NCBI GenBank assembly: GCA_946221385.1
Contig: CAMIGX010000005.1
Location: forward strand, 1-64,000
Direction of reading: 5' to 3'
Origin: an uncultured Propionimicrobium sp.
GTDB taxonomy: Bacteria; Actinomycetota; Actinomycetes; Propionibacteriales; Propionibacteriaceae
DNA length: 64,000 nucleotides
A program made the position numbers and the translations under genes. Of the stretch, positions 26,272 through 36,055 are shown piece after piece. How positions within the stretch are numbered: the first letter of the stretch is position 1; the number at the start of each line of letters is the position of its first letter. The notes beneath the pieces were generated by a model. It was not told the origin of the DNA, did not search any database, and was given only the letters and a program-made list of their open reading frames with translations.

Positions 26272-27227
26272 TTATGGATTACGCAGGAGTCAAGAGCGAG
26301 TGGGGCATGGTTTCTCGCCAGGTGACGAACAACATTTCACTAGATAGGAGCGCTGCGACGGCACTTTTCAACCGTAAGCGCCGTGAAGCTGAACAGCGTG
26401 TTCAGCAAGCTGAGCGCCTCAAGATGGCGGCAGAGGCTAGCGGCAACCCGGGCGCCATCATCGCGGCAAATATTGCGTTGGGGATCGCCAAGCTGAATTT
26501 GCAGATCACGTTGACGCGCATCCAGGCTGCCCAGGCAAATTTGGACGCGGCCGTCAGCGCTTTGGAGGCCAGCCGAGACGCTCTGGGCTCGATCTTCATT
26601 GACACCAAGCTCAGCAAGGGCCAAGAGACCGTCGCGACTTTCCAGAAGAAGCAGTCCGAGTGGGAAGGCATCAGCCGGGAGGCTGATGCGCTACTGCAGG
26701 AAGTCAAGGCCAAGGGCGAACCGGCATCCTGGATGTCAACTGAAGCCAGCGAGAACTACTCTGAGGCTGTCCGTCCGCAGATGGCTGCTCTGCAGGACCT
26801 GTCTATCAGCGCCGACCACAATGCGATCGCCAGTAAGGGTGTCGCTGACGTGCAGAAGTCGATGTACGTCGCCGCGAAGAACGGCCTGCGGACCGCTAAG
26901 GCATATCTGGTGTCGTACCACCCGGCTCCTTCGACCGGTGAGATCTATGGCAGTTCGGTGCAAAAGAGCCAGTCGCAGGTCAACAAGCTGAAGTCGTGGT
27001 CCAGGACCTTCTTCACACACTACGATTTCCCGGCCTTCCAGGTGGAAAACACCTATAGGGCTGCAGTCACTGCTGCCGGCAACACGCGCGACGGGTGGCC
27101 GCAGCGCACCAGCCACAAGGTCAATGAGTCCGAAAATGGCGACTTGACCACCAACATCAGCATCGCGAACGCCGAGGCTGCTGCGTCACGGGTTAGCCGT
27201 GGCGCTGGCCTGGGCTACAACTTCTGA
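26268..27227 (+). CDS. Helical WXG/LXG-like hypothetical protein, second gene of the pair
   Basis: It has 319 residues from ATG 26268. ATG 26274 is an alternative with better spacing from AGGAG. It is mostly Ala/Gln-rich helix and coiled coil: RREAEQRVQQAERLKMAAEA, then a central hydrophobic helix AIIAANIALGIAKLNLQI. A second helical half contains SEWEGISREADALLQEV and ASWMSTEASENYSEAV, which recall WXG-type helical hairpins with a W-x-G turn. The C-terminal part is Ser/Asn-rich. No signal peptide is seen. I do not recognise the family; an effector-like or scaffold protein paired with the upstream acidic partner is possible. A strong terminator follows. Confidence 0.65.
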   Translation: MIMDYAGVKSEWGMVSRQVTNNISLDRSAATALFNRKRREAEQRVQQAERLKMAAEASGNPGAIIAANIALGIAKLNLQITLTRIQAAQANLDAAVSALEASRDALGSIFIDTKLSKGQETVATFQKKQSEWEGISREADALLQEVKAKGEPASWMSTEASENYSEAVRPQMAALQDLSISADHNAIASKGVADVQKSMYVAAKNGLRTAKAYLVSYHPAPSTGEIYGSSVQKSQSQVNKLKSWSRTFFTHYDFPAFQVENTYRAAVTAAGNTRDGWPQRTSHKVNESENGDLTTNISIANAEAAASRVSRGAGLGYNF

Positions 27228-27250
27228 GTAGACACAATCTGCTGTTAACG

Positions 27251-27287
27251 CTGATCCCCATGCTGGGTTGACTAGCATGGGGATCAG
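27251..27287 (+). terminator. Hairpin terminator after the hypothetical pair
   Basis: CTGATCCCCATGCT (27251-27264) is perfectly complementary to AGCATGGGGATCAG (27274-27287), a 14-bp stem with a 9-base loop. It lies 24 bases after the stop at 27227 and insulates mtrA. Confidence 0.7.
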
Positions 27288-27326
27288 TCGTACTCGGATC
27301 ACGGCTAGTCGACTCGGGGGAGGTAT

Positions 27327-28043
27327 ATGAGTAACACCATTACCATTGCCAACGCGCAGCCTACGATCCTGGTCATCGATGACGATGCGGCCCTGGCTGA
27401 AATGTTGCAGATCATTTTGCGTCAGGAAGGTTTTGAGACCCATTGGATCGCTAACGGGTCTGAGGCAATCCCCCAGTTCGAGAAATTATCTCCAGACTTA
27501 GTCCTTCTCGATGTCATGTTGCCTGGGCGCGGCGGGGTGCAAGTCTGCCAGGCAATCCGCGCTGAGTCCGGCGTGCCGATAATCATGCTCACTGCGCGCG
27601 GTGACACCAATGACGTCGTCGCTGGCCTAGAAGCCGGCGCTGACGATTACGTCGTCAAGCCATTCAAAGTCAAAGAGCTGCTCGCTCGGATTCGTACCCG
27701 GTTGCGCAATCGCGCCACCGATGACGCCGGAGAAGAGCTGACGATTGCTGATCTCAAGATCTCTACCACGGCCCACAGCGTCACTAGGGATGGCGCCGAG
27801 ATTTCGTTGACGCCTTTGGAGTTCGACCTTCTGGTAGCTCTCGCGCGTCGTCCCCAGCAGGTATTTTCTAGACAAATGCTGCTTGAGCAGGTCTGGGGAT
27901 ATCGGCACGCCGCCGACACTCGATTGGTCAATGTGCACGTCCAGCGGCTGCGCTCCAAGATTGAACGCGACCCAGAACATCCACAGGTGGTCGTCACAGT
28001 GCGTGGCGTGGGATATCGCGCCGGTCATCCGGTCAGCGAGTAA
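27327..28043 (+). CDS. mtrA: Response regulator MtrA
   Basis: MtrA is an OmpR-family transcription factor controlling cell wall, division and replication-linked genes in Actinobacteria. The 238-residue product has a receiver domain (VIDDDAALAEMLQII, phospho-acceptor Asp in LVLLDVMLPG, MLTARGD, and the conserved Lys in VVKPFK). The winged-helix effector domain has SLTPLEFDLLVALARRPQQV, LEQVWGYRHAADTRLVNVHV and VRGVGYR. The start ATG 27327 follows GGGGGAGG. It heads the conserved mtrA-mtrB-lpqB operon. Identity is firm from both motifs and synteny. Confidence 0.97.
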   Translation: MSNTITIANAQPTILVIDDDAALAEMLQIILRQEGFETHWIANGSEAIPQFEKLSPDLVLLDVMLPGRGGVQVCQAIRAESGVPIIMLTARGDTNDVVAGLEAGADDYVVKPFKVKELLARIRTRLRNRATDDAGEELTIADLKISTTAHSVTRDGAEISLTPLEFDLLVALARRPQQVFSRQMLLEQVWGYRHAADTRLVNVHVQRLRSKIERDPEHPQVVVTVRGVGYRAGHPVSE

Positions 28044-28049
28044 TAAGTC

Positions 28050-29642
28050 TTGGGCGCGACAGCTATCCAACGTCGGGTTGACGGGAAGCCTCCGCAGGCT
28101 AGCCGGGTCGGTTCGAATTGGCGCAAACTACAAGATGCTTGGCAAGCCTCATTGCCACGCCGAGTCGCGATCACCGCCTCGGTGTTGACCATCTTGGTCG
28201 CGCTAATCGGTGGCATCTTGGTCATGTCGCAGGTCCGCTCGGGCATCTTGGCAGGCAAACGCCAGGCGAGCATCGTGGAAGCGTCCACCGCACTGCAGCG
28301 GATGCAAAATCAGCTCAATGACGTCGACCTGCGCACCCAATCGGTCTTGGATCGGATGGGACAATTGGCTGTGGACGTGGCCGTTTCACCTAGTCAATAC
28401 GGGGTCATCGTCGATACCGGATCGAGTCGCTATGCATCTCGCGGGCTGCTGGCTAGCAGCGTGCCGAACAGCTTGACCCAGGCCGTCCAAGAAGGTTCGT
28501 CGAATTTTTGGATCACCGCTACGACACTGCAATTTCAGGACGGTCATAGCGAGCCAGGCATCGTCATTGGTAGCAATCTGCAAGCGCCTAATGGGATGAA
28601 TTTCCCGATCTATTTCCTATTTTCGATGGCTGGCGAGCAGGCGACGCTGGTGTTGATCCAAAATGCGCTATTGACCTCAGGTCTGGTGCTGATCGTGGCG
28701 CTGAGTTTAGTGACCTGGCTCGTTTCGCGGCAGGTGACAGCGCCGGTCCAGCAGGCAAGCTCGGTCGCGCTACGCATCGCCAACGGCGACTTAGGGCTCA
28801 GGCTGCCGGTGCGCGGCAGTGACGAATTCGCGACATTGGCTCGCTCGATGAATCAGATGGCGTCTAATTCGCAGCGTCAGATTGTGCAGCTCGAAGAGCT
28901 TTCCCAAATGCAGCAGCGTTTCGTCTCTGACGTCAGCCACGAATTGCGCACCCCGCTGACGACCATGCGGATGGCCGCCGATGTGCTCTACGACGAACGC
29001 GCTGAATTCGACGCCACGACAGCACGCACTGCTGAGCTGCTGCATGACGAGATTGACCGCTTCGAAGTGCTGCTAGCCGATCTGTTGGAAATCTCTCGCT
29101 TCGATGCCGGCGCGGCCGAGCTAGTCATCGAAGACGTTGACCTGGTCGATTTGGTAGCCCAAGAAATCGCTGCCACCGACATGTTGGCGAAGAATTGGCG
29201 AACCGAAATCCGTTTTGAGCACCCGCCGAAGGTCCGCGTCGACGCCGACCCGCGACGAATCCGACGGATCGTCAGCAATCTACTCACCAACGCGATCGAG
29301 CATGGCGAATCGCGGCCCATCGACGTCATGCTCGCCAGCGATGACGAAGCCGTCGCTTTGGTCGTGCGGGATCATGGCGTTGGGCTGCAGCCGGGCCAAG
29401 AAGAATTGGTCTTTCACCGATTCTGGCGAGCCGACGCGAGCCGCAGCCGTCAGGTCGGCGGTGGCGGCTTAGGCCTGGCGATCAGCCGCGAAGATGCACA
29501 CCTACACCGAGGCTGGCTAGAAGCCAGCAGCGACTCCGGCGAGGGTTCTACGTTCCGATTGACGCTGCCCCGCAGCCAATCGCTGCCGCTGACGCATTCG
29601 CCGTTACCGCTGAGTCCCGACGAGCTGCCGGCAGGGGAGTGA
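28050..29642 (+). CDS. mtrB: Sensor histidine kinase MtrB
   Basis: MtrB is the membrane sensor that phosphorylates MtrA. The frame gives 530 residues from TTG 28050, 6 bases after the mtrA stop and without a clear ribosome site, so coupled translation is likely. Domains are TM1 (VAITASVLTILVALIGGILV), an extracytoplasmic sensor (about 65-200) and TM2 (LLTSGLVLIVALSLVTWLV). A HAMP domain (RQVTAPVQQASSVALRIANG), the HisKA phospho-acceptor FVSDVSHELRTPLTTMR and the ATPase N-box (NLLTNAIEH) and G-boxes (DHGVGL, GGGGLGLAI) follow. The stop overlaps the lpqB start. Confidence 0.95.
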   Translation: MGATAIQRRVDGKPPQASRVGSNWRKLQDAWQASLPRRVAITASVLTILVALIGGILVMSQVRSGILAGKRQASIVEASTALQRMQNQLNDVDLRTQSVLDRMGQLAVDVAVSPSQYGVIVDTGSSRYASRGLLASSVPNSLTQAVQEGSSNFWITATTLQFQDGHSEPGIVIGSNLQAPNGMNFPIYFLFSMAGEQATLVLIQNALLTSGLVLIVALSLVTWLVSRQVTAPVQQASSVALRIANGDLGLRLPVRGSDEFATLARSMNQMASNSQRQIVQLEELSQMQQRFVSDVSHELRTPLTTMRMAADVLYDERAEFDATTARTAELLHDEIDRFEVLLADLLEISRFDAGAAELVIEDVDLVDLVAQEIAATDMLAKNWRTEIRFEHPPKVRVDADPRRIRRIVSNLLTNAIEHGESRPIDVMLASDDEAVALVVRDHGVGLQPGQEELVFHRFWRADASRSRQVGGGGLGLAISREDAHLHRGWLEASSDSGEGSTFRLTLPRSQSLPLTHSPLPLSPDELPAGE

Positions 29643-31396
29643 TGAGCATGCGAATTCGCATCATCCGCGGTGCGGTCTTGCTGCTGAGTCTCGCGGCTGC
29701 CTGCGCAGGCTGCACATTAGTGCCGACACAAGGCCCAATCGAGCGCGTCGAACAGACCAGTTCAGTCAATCGTCAGCCGAGGGTTGACGTCGCCGCACTG
29801 CCGCCTGCGCAAGACGCATCACCTGAACTCATCTTGGAAGGATTCTTGGCCGCCTGCGAGAACTCGGCTAATGGTTACGACGTCGCGCGGCAATATTTGA
29901 CACCGCGCGCAGCAAAAGATTGGCGACCAGAAAATGGCGCCACGATCTATGCGACATCGAGCGAATCCAAAGTCATCACCGCCGACGGATCAGCGATCTT
30001 GCGGCTGGTCGTCACCGGTCAGCTGAGTCCGGCGGGTCGTTATAGCCCCGCCCCCGAGCAAGCGAAATCCCACGATTTCGTATTGACGCGCGTCGACGGA
30101 CAATGGCGCATCGACAATCCCGGCGACGGCGTGCTGTTATCGCAGTTACGTTTCCATCGCGCTTTTCGACCCGCTGAGGTCTACTATCTGCGTCCTGATG
30201 GCCGCGGGTTGATCGCTGAGCAGGTGTTCGTGCCTAGCCATGATCAAAGTCCCGACAGCCTGGTACGCGCGTTAATTGCGGGCCCCTCACAGTGGCTGTC
30301 GCCCGCGGTCGACACAGCTTTTCCGCCTATGACGACCAGCAGCGGCAGTTGGCGTGATAGCTCGGGTCTGGTGCACGTCAACCTCAGTGAACAAGTCGAG
30401 GCGCTACAACCAGACCAGCGCGTTCAGATGGCCGCGCAGCTGTTGTTCAGTCTGCGCGCTGCGGGATGGGGTGAGCGGTTGACCGTCAACGTGGCTGGGC
30501 GTCCGCTGTCAATCCGCGGCGTGGATTCTACAGGCGTGCTGCGATCAGCTGATCTGGCTCCACTCGCGCCCGTCGCGCCGAAGGCTGCCCGCGATATCTT
30601 CGCTGTGCGAGACGGCACCTTGGTGCGCGTCGACGACGTAGCGCCAGGACGCGTCGAAGCACTTCGGGTGCAACCGACCATGCCCGCTGAGCAGGGCATC
30701 GGGGAGATCGCCAGCTGGGACAACGGGCAACTCTTCGCGATCGCAGATGATCGGCGGACAATGATTCAGCTGCTGTCGGCCGATGGCACGTTCAGCGAAA
30801 TCATCTCCGCACCAGGAGTGTTCGGGCTGCATTTTGACGCCGTCGGGGATCTTTGGTGGGTCGCAAATGTGGACGGCAAGGTCACAATTTGGCGGCGTAC
30901 CTTGACCGGCTTGATCGCTGCATTCGAGCAACCACAGTTGGCTGCTCGCAGCGTCTCGGCCATTGAAATCTCGCCTGATCGAGGACGAATCGCATTGATC
31001 GTCACTGACCCCCAAGGCAATCAAGAATTCGGATACTTGCGGGTGCGCTGGGCAGAGCAGGTGGTCGTCGACGGCTGGCAGCCCCTGCCGCTCATTGAAG
31101 ACGATAAACCAATGGGTGTGCTGCGAGATTTGGGCTGGGAAAGCGCTGCCCGGATGTACGTATTGGGGGCCGTCAGTGCTGGACAGCGTCTGGACGTCAA
31201 GGCAGTCGACCTTGACGCAGCGACTATCAGCTCGATAGGGCCTATGTTTGACGCCGCGCCGCTGCGGATGTCGGTCTCCTTGGGCGGCCAGCGGCCAATG
31301 ATTTTGACCGAGCAAGGCAGGTTATTGCGGCACGAAGATCAGTATCGCTGGGTGCCGCTAGCTGAGCGTTTATCCACAGTCGAATATTCCAGCTGA
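29642..31396 (+). CDS. lpqB: Lipoprotein LpqB
   Basis: LpqB is the extracytoplasmic lipoprotein that interacts with MtrB and modulates MtrAB signalling in mycobacteria. From ATG 29642 it has 584 residues; GTG 29639 and ATG 29648 are also possible starts. The signal peptide (IRGAVLLLSLAAACAGCTLVP) contains a Cys suited to lipidation. The N-terminal region (LILEGFLAACENSANGYDVA) and the GerMN-like domain (VRALIAGPSQWLSPAVDTAF) match the family, followed by a beta-propeller-like C-terminal half. The synteny mtrA-mtrB-lpqB is diagnostic. The ATG overlaps the mtrB stop. Confidence 0.93.
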   Translation: MSMRIRIIRGAVLLLSLAAACAGCTLVPTQGPIERVEQTSSVNRQPRVDVAALPPAQDASPELILEGFLAACENSANGYDVARQYLTPRAAKDWRPENGATIYATSSESKVITADGSAILRLVVTGQLSPAGRYSPAPEQAKSHDFVLTRVDGQWRIDNPGDGVLLSQLRFHRAFRPAEVYYLRPDGRGLIAEQVFVPSHDQSPDSLVRALIAGPSQWLSPAVDTAFPPMTTSSGSWRDSSGLVHVNLSEQVEALQPDQRVQMAAQLLFSLRAAGWGERLTVNVAGRPLSIRGVDSTGVLRSADLAPLAPVAPKAARDIFAVRDGTLVRVDDVAPGRVEALRVQPTMPAEQGIGEIASWDNGQLFAIADDRRTMIQLLSADGTFSEIISAPGVFGLHFDAVGDLWWVANVDGKVTIWRRTLTGLIAAFEQPQLAARSVSAIEISPDRGRIALIVTDPQGNQEFGYLRVRWAEQVVVDGWQPLPLIEDDKPMGVLRDLGWESAARMYVLGAVSAGQRLDVKAVDLDAATISSIGPMFDAAPLRMSVSLGGQRPMILTEQGRLLRHEDQYRWVPLAERLSTVEYSS

Positions 31397-31559
31397 GAGT
31401 CTCGTCCACAGCGTTGTTGTCCAGCTGACTGTCAACGGTCGGGTTGCCCATAGTCTTGGCATGCAAAAGTCAACGGAATGCTCGCCGCTGCGCTCTACTA
31501 TTGCGCCCGGTCCAACGATGCTGAACGGGCCGCCGGCAAGGATGGAAAGATTTACGCCG

Positions 31560-32204
31560 ATGCTCGATGCGGCAGCCGATCTTTTATTGGGCGCTGCGTG
31601 TCCTGGCTGCGGACGGGCTGGTCTTGGCCCTTGTCAGGTGTGCAAACGACAGTTAATGACCATTCAGCCAATCGTCCGTGCTTTGAATTTTCCCGATGGG
31701 CGGTTTCCGGTCTTGGTGTGTCATCGCTATGCGGCGCCGATCAGCCAATTGATCATCGCGCACAAAGAACATGGCGCTTGGCGTTTGGCAGGGACGTTCG
31801 GAGCAGCGATCGCGGCGCGAATTGGCCACCAATTTGACGACCACCTACTGCAGCAGGCGATCTTGGTGCCAGTGCCCTCCGATCGGGCAGCCGAACGACA
31901 ACGCGGCTATGACCATGCTGCGGCCATCGCCAGCGCAGCTAGTCGTCTACTTGATGTGCCAATGCATGCGCTGTTGCGGCGCGTTCGCTCAGCAGGAGAT
32001 CAGGTGGGACGTGGGCTGGCTGAGCGACAGCATGCTCAACACCGCACGATGGCGATTCGCGATGCGTCGGCCAACTTGGTGGGGCGACGAGTGATCGTGG
32101 TCGATGATGTGGTGACCTCTGGGGCGACTCTGAGCGAAGCAGTCAGGGCGTTGACGGTCGGAGGTCTGCGTCCTTGGTTTGCGGTTTGTTTGGCAGCTAG
32201 TTAG
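31560..32204 (+). CDS. ComF family phosphoribosyltransferase-like protein
   Basis: It is a ComF/GntX-type protein, associated in competent bacteria with DNA uptake and otherwise of uncertain role. The N-terminal zinc motif is CPGCGRAG...CQVCK. The PRTase domain has LVPVPSDRAAERQRGYDHAA and the PRPP loop VIVVDDVVTSGATL. The open frame begins at 31461, but I prefer ATG 31560 (214 residues) because ComF proteins start shortly before the zinc motif and GGAAAG precedes it; ATG 31542 is another option. Gene order lpqB-comF-hpf-secA matches Mycobacterium (Rv3244c to Rv3240c). Confidence 0.88.
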   Translation: MLDAAADLLLGAACPGCGRAGLGPCQVCKRQLMTIQPIVRALNFPDGRFPVLVCHRYAAPISQLIIAHKEHGAWRLAGTFGAAIAARIGHQFDDHLLQQAILVPVPSDRAAERQRGYDHAAAIASAASRLLDVPMHALLRRVRSAGDQVGRGLAERQHAQHRTMAIRDASANLVGRRVIVVDDVVTSGATLSEAVRALTVGGLRPWFAVCLAAS

Positions 32205-32365
32205 GCGACTTTTGTTGACTGTCCGTCACTCAAAAGTCACGATCTAGTAACGTTGAGATAAGCCCTAAGACGTCGTGAGTGGACCTAAACATGAGGTTCG
32301 GATCAAGACGAGGGCTTGGACAATGCAGTCCAGATGATCGAATGATCGAGTGCTAGGAGGATGAC

Positions 32366-32983
32366 ATGGAAGTCACAGTCACCGGGCGACATTGCAAGGT
32401 CAGCGAAGCAGTTGAGCAGCAGGTCGTTGAACGATTGACCTCCACTATCAACAAGCTTCAAGATCGAGCGATCCGAGCGGAGGTGCAATTCACCGCTACC
32501 AATGACAAGGGATCTCCGCATGATGACATGCGCTGCGAAATCACCCTGCGCGGCAAGGGTCCGGTCGTGCGCGCTGGGGCGACCGCCAGTGACAAGATGA
32601 TCGCTTTCGATCAGGCCGAAGAACGGCTAAGGACTCAGCTGCGTAAGGCTTCAGATCGGCGCAAGAGCCACCGCGGTCTGCGAGCCAGGGACTTCGAAGT
32701 GCCGGCAGAGTTTTTCGCCGAGCTACCTGAGCAGGCTGACGAGCTACAGACCAAGCTGGTCGCCGGCATGGAGGTCAGCGGTGATGGCCCGTTGGTCGTG
32801 CGCGAGAAGGTCTTTGACGCCGCTCCATTGAGTCTGGCTCAGGCACTCGACGAAATGGAGCTGGTCGGGCACGACTTCTTCTTGTACGTCGATGAGCAGA
32901 CCGGTCAGCCCAGTGTGGTTTACCGCCGCAAGGCTTACGACTATGGCGTGATTCACCTCAATGTGAACCAAGCCGAAAACTGA
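32366..32983 (+). CDS. hpf: Long-form ribosome hibernation promoting factor
   Basis: It binds the 30S subunit in stationary phase or stress and promotes 100S dimers. The 205-residue length marks the long HPF form. The N-terminal RaiA domain (MEVTVTGRHCKVSEAVEQQV, IRAEVQFTATNDKG) is followed by a linker and the C-terminal dimerisation domain (MELVGHDFFLYVDEQTGQPS, then VVYRRKAYDYGVIHL). The start ATG 32366 follows AGGAGGATG. A hairpin downstream may separate it from secA. Confidence 0.94.
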   Translation: MEVTVTGRHCKVSEAVEQQVVERLTSTINKLQDRAIRAEVQFTATNDKGSPHDDMRCEITLRGKGPVVRAGATASDKMIAFDQAEERLRTQLRKASDRRKSHRGLRARDFEVPAEFFAELPEQADELQTKLVAGMEVSGDGPLVVREKVFDAAPLSLAQALDEMELVGHDFFLYVDEQTGQPSVVYRRKAYDYGVIHLNVNQAEN

Positions 32984-33015
32984 GCCTGGTCTGCCGCCAG
33001 CTTCAACTATCGAAT

Positions 33016-33045
33016 CGTCCCCCAAAAGCTATCTTCTGGGGGACG
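33016..33045 (+). terminator. Hairpin between hpf and secA
   Basis: CGTCCCCCA (33016-33024) pairs with TGGGGGACG (33037-33045), a 9-bp stem 33 bases after the hpf stop. It lacks a U-tract, so strength is uncertain. Confidence 0.5.
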
Positions 33046-33162
33046 GTTATCTCTGGCAGCTGAATCGTCGCGACGAGGGATTAGCGGGGGACTGCGAGAC
33101 ACGGACTAGAATTGGATAGGTCTGCTTAGTGGCAGCCGCACTCGACAAAAAGGACAGCACTC

Positions 33163-35994
33163 GTGAGCTTCATGGATCGCCTGCTCAACGCTGGAGAGGG
33201 TCGTACCCTCAAGAAGCTTGAGAAGATCGCCCAACAGGTCAACAGCATCGAAGATGACTACGTCGAGATGGACGACGAGGCCCTGCGCGGTCAAACTGCT
33301 GAATTCAAGCAGCGACTGGATAACGGAGAAAGCCTCGACGACTTGTTGCCCGAAGCCTTCGCCACGGTGCGGGAAGCTTCCAAGCGGGTCCTCAATAAAC
33401 GGCCGTTCGACGTCCAGATGATGGGTGGCGCGGCTTTGCACATGTGCAATATCGCTGAGATGAAGACCGGTGAAGGCAAGACCATCGTCGCCCTTGCGCC
33501 GAGCTATCTCAACGCGCTTGCCGGTAAAGGCGTGCATGTGGTCACCGTCAACGACTATCTGGCCAGCTATCAGTCCGAACAGATGGGACGCGTGCACCAC
33601 TTCCTGGGCTTGGACGTCGGCGTCATCTTGTCTCAAATGACCCCTGCCGAGCGCCGCAAGGCCTATCAAGCCGACATCACCTACGGCACCAACAATGAGT
33701 TCGGCTTCGACTATCTACGCGACAATATGGCGCTGTCGCCGGCAGATCTAGTACAGCGTGATCACTTCTTCGCGATCGTCGACGAGGTCGACTCGATTCT
33801 CATCGACGAAGCTCGTACCCCGCTCATCATTTCCGGTCCGGCTACCGAAAATAAGCAGTGGTATCCAGTCTTTGCGCGGCTAGCTAATCGTCTAGAACGC
33901 GACCGCGACTATGAAGTCGACGAAAAGAAGAAAACCATTTCAGTGCTGGCCCCTGGCATCGAACAGGCAGAAGATGTCTTGGGCGTGGAGAACCTCTATG
34001 AGTCGGCTAACACGCCGATGATCGGTTACTTGAACAACTCGATCCGTGCCAAGGAACTGTTCAAGCGGGACAAAGACTATGTCGTCACCGACGGGGAAGT
34101 GCTGATCGTCGACGAACACACCGGCCGCACGCTGCCGGGGCGCCGCTTCAACGAAGGCTTGCACCAGGCCTTGGAGGCCAAGGAAGGCGTCGAAATCAAG
34201 GATGAATATCAGACCTTGGCGACCATTACTTTGCAGAACTACTTCCGCATGTACAAGAAGCTTTCGGGCATGACCGGTACTGCGAAGACCGAAGAATCTG
34301 AATTTCAGAAGATCTACGGCTTGGGCGTCATTCCGATCCCGACCAACCGCCCAATGATCCGTAAAGATCAAGACGATCTCATCTACCGCACCCAAAATGC
34401 GAAATTCGACGCGATCGTCGCTGATGTCGTCGAGCGTCATGAGACTGGCCAGCCGGTGCTGATCGGTACCGCCTCGGTCAACAAATCCGAAGAGCTTTCG
34501 CGTCGGTTGAAGCGCGCTGGCGTGCCGCACCAGGTGCTGAACGCTAAGCAGCACGCGCGGGAGGCTGCGATCGTCGCGCAGGCGGGCCGAAAGGGTGCGG
34601 TCACCGTCGCCACCAATATGGCTGGCCGTGGTACTGACATCATGTTGGGTGGTAACCCTGAGGTGCTGGCTGACCAGATCCTGCAAGAACGCGGCCTGGA
34701 CCCGGTCAACACCCCAGAAGAGTACGAAGCTGAATGGCCCGAAACCCTAGCCGCGCTGGAAGCGCAGGTAGCCGACGAGCATGAGGAGGTCACTGATCTC
34801 GGCGGCTTGTACGTCATTGGTTCGGAACGCCACGATTCGCGGCGCATCGACAACCAGCTGCGCGGTCGTGCTGGTCGTCAAGGTGACCCGGGTGAGTCAC
34901 GGTTCTATCTTTCGGTCGAAGACGATTTGCTGCGACTGTTCGGAGGCGCCCAAATTGAGGCCGCCATGATGCGGGTAAACCTGCCCGAAGATGAACCGAT
35001 CGGCATGAAGATCGTCACCCGTTCGATCGAATCTGCGCAAAAGCAGGTCGAGGCGCAACACTTCGAAGTGCGCAAGAACGTCTTGAAGTATGACGACGTC
35101 ATGAACCGCCAGCGACACGTCGTCTACACCGATCGTCGTAAAGTCCTCGACGGTGCCGACGTCGAAGAGATCCTGCGCGATACCGTCGACCGAGTCGTCG
35201 AAGCGGGCGTTCGTCGATTCGCCGCTGGTGACCCAGAAGACTGGGATCTAAACGCGATGTGGACTGAGCTGGGCAATGTCTATCCCGTCACCTTGAACCA
35301 AGATGACTATGAAGACGTCGGAGACGTCGACGTCTTGGTAAATGATTTCGTGGCTGACGCCCAGAGCGCCTACGACAAACGTGAAGAAGCGCTCGGCGAA
35401 GAAAATATGCGCGAACTTGAGCGTCAGGTTTGGTTGACGGTGCTCGACCGCAAATGGCGGGAGCATCTATACGAGATGGACTATCTGCGCGAAGGCATCG
35501 GACTGCGAGCTATGGCGCAGCGCGACCCACTGATCGAATACCAGCGGGAAGGCGCCCAGATGTTCGATCAGATGCGCGATGGTTTCGCTGAAGAAGTCGT
35601 CGGCTTCCTGTTCAACATCGACGTGCAATTGCCCGATGAACCGAGCGTCACGGTCGATCCGAGTGCAGCCGGTCAGCTGCCGGCGGCCAATGCCGCCGCC
35701 GAAAATTGGCGGGGCAAGCGTCCCAAGCGCAAGAAGGCAGCCAAAACCGATGCGCAAGGCAGCCAGTCAGATGATCAAGCTGTGCAAGCCGCGACCAAGC
35801 TGAAGTTGAAGGACGCCGACCGTCGGCCAAGCCAGCTCAGCTACTCAGCGCCTGGCGAGGATGGCGAAGCGCAAAGCGCTGGTAGCCAAGCTAAGGATGA
35901 TCCCTACGCGGGCGTGGGACGTAATGAGCCTTGCCCGTGCGGTTCGGGTAAGAAGTTCAAGGTCTGTCACGGACGCAATCCGCAAGCCAGTTGA
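33163..35994 (+). CDS. secA: Preprotein translocase ATPase SecA
   Basis: SecA is the motor that drives secretory proteins through SecYEG. The 943 residues start at GTG 33163 behind AAAGGAC. Seen in order are the N-terminal LLNAGEGRTLKKLEKI, Walker A MKTGEGKT (about 100-107), DEAD-type VDEVDSILIDEARTPLIISG, the preprotein-binding region, and motif VTVATNMAGRGTDIMLGGNP. DNQLRGRAGRQGDPGESRFY and a C-terminal SEC-C zinc motif (EPCPCGSGKKFKVCHG) follow. The SEC-C tail and position next to hpf mark the housekeeping SecA1 type. Confidence 0.98.
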   Translation: MSFMDRLLNAGEGRTLKKLEKIAQQVNSIEDDYVEMDDEALRGQTAEFKQRLDNGESLDDLLPEAFATVREASKRVLNKRPFDVQMMGGAALHMCNIAEMKTGEGKTIVALAPSYLNALAGKGVHVVTVNDYLASYQSEQMGRVHHFLGLDVGVILSQMTPAERRKAYQADITYGTNNEFGFDYLRDNMALSPADLVQRDHFFAIVDEVDSILIDEARTPLIISGPATENKQWYPVFARLANRLERDRDYEVDEKKKTISVLAPGIEQAEDVLGVENLYESANTPMIGYLNNSIRAKELFKRDKDYVVTDGEVLIVDEHTGRTLPGRRFNEGLHQALEAKEGVEIKDEYQTLATITLQNYFRMYKKLSGMTGTAKTEESEFQKIYGLGVIPIPTNRPMIRKDQDDLIYRTQNAKFDAIVADVVERHETGQPVLIGTASVNKSEELSRRLKRAGVPHQVLNAKQHAREAAIVAQAGRKGAVTVATNMAGRGTDIMLGGNPEVLADQILQERGLDPVNTPEEYEAEWPETLAALEAQVADEHEEVTDLGGLYVIGSERHDSRRIDNQLRGRAGRQGDPGESRFYLSVEDDLLRLFGGAQIEAAMMRVNLPEDEPIGMKIVTRSIESAQKQVEAQHFEVRKNVLKYDDVMNRQRHVVYTDRRKVLDGADVEEILRDTVDRVVEAGVRRFAAGDPEDWDLNAMWTELGNVYPVTLNQDDYEDVGDVDVLVNDFVADAQSAYDKREEALGEENMRELERQVWLTVLDRKWREHLYEMDYLREGIGLRAMAQRDPLIEYQREGAQMFDQMRDGFAEEVVGFLFNIDVQLPDEPSVTVDPSAAGQLPAANAAAENWRGKRPKRKKAAKTDAQGSQSDDQAVQAATKLKLKDADRRPSQLSYSAPGEDGEAQSAGSQAKDDPYAGVGRNEPCPCGSGKKFKVCHGRNPQAS

Positions 35995-36055
35995 CGGCCA
36001 CAAGTCGATACTTAGAGGGCGAAGCCATCTCCGTAGCAGCGCATGCTCACAGGCT

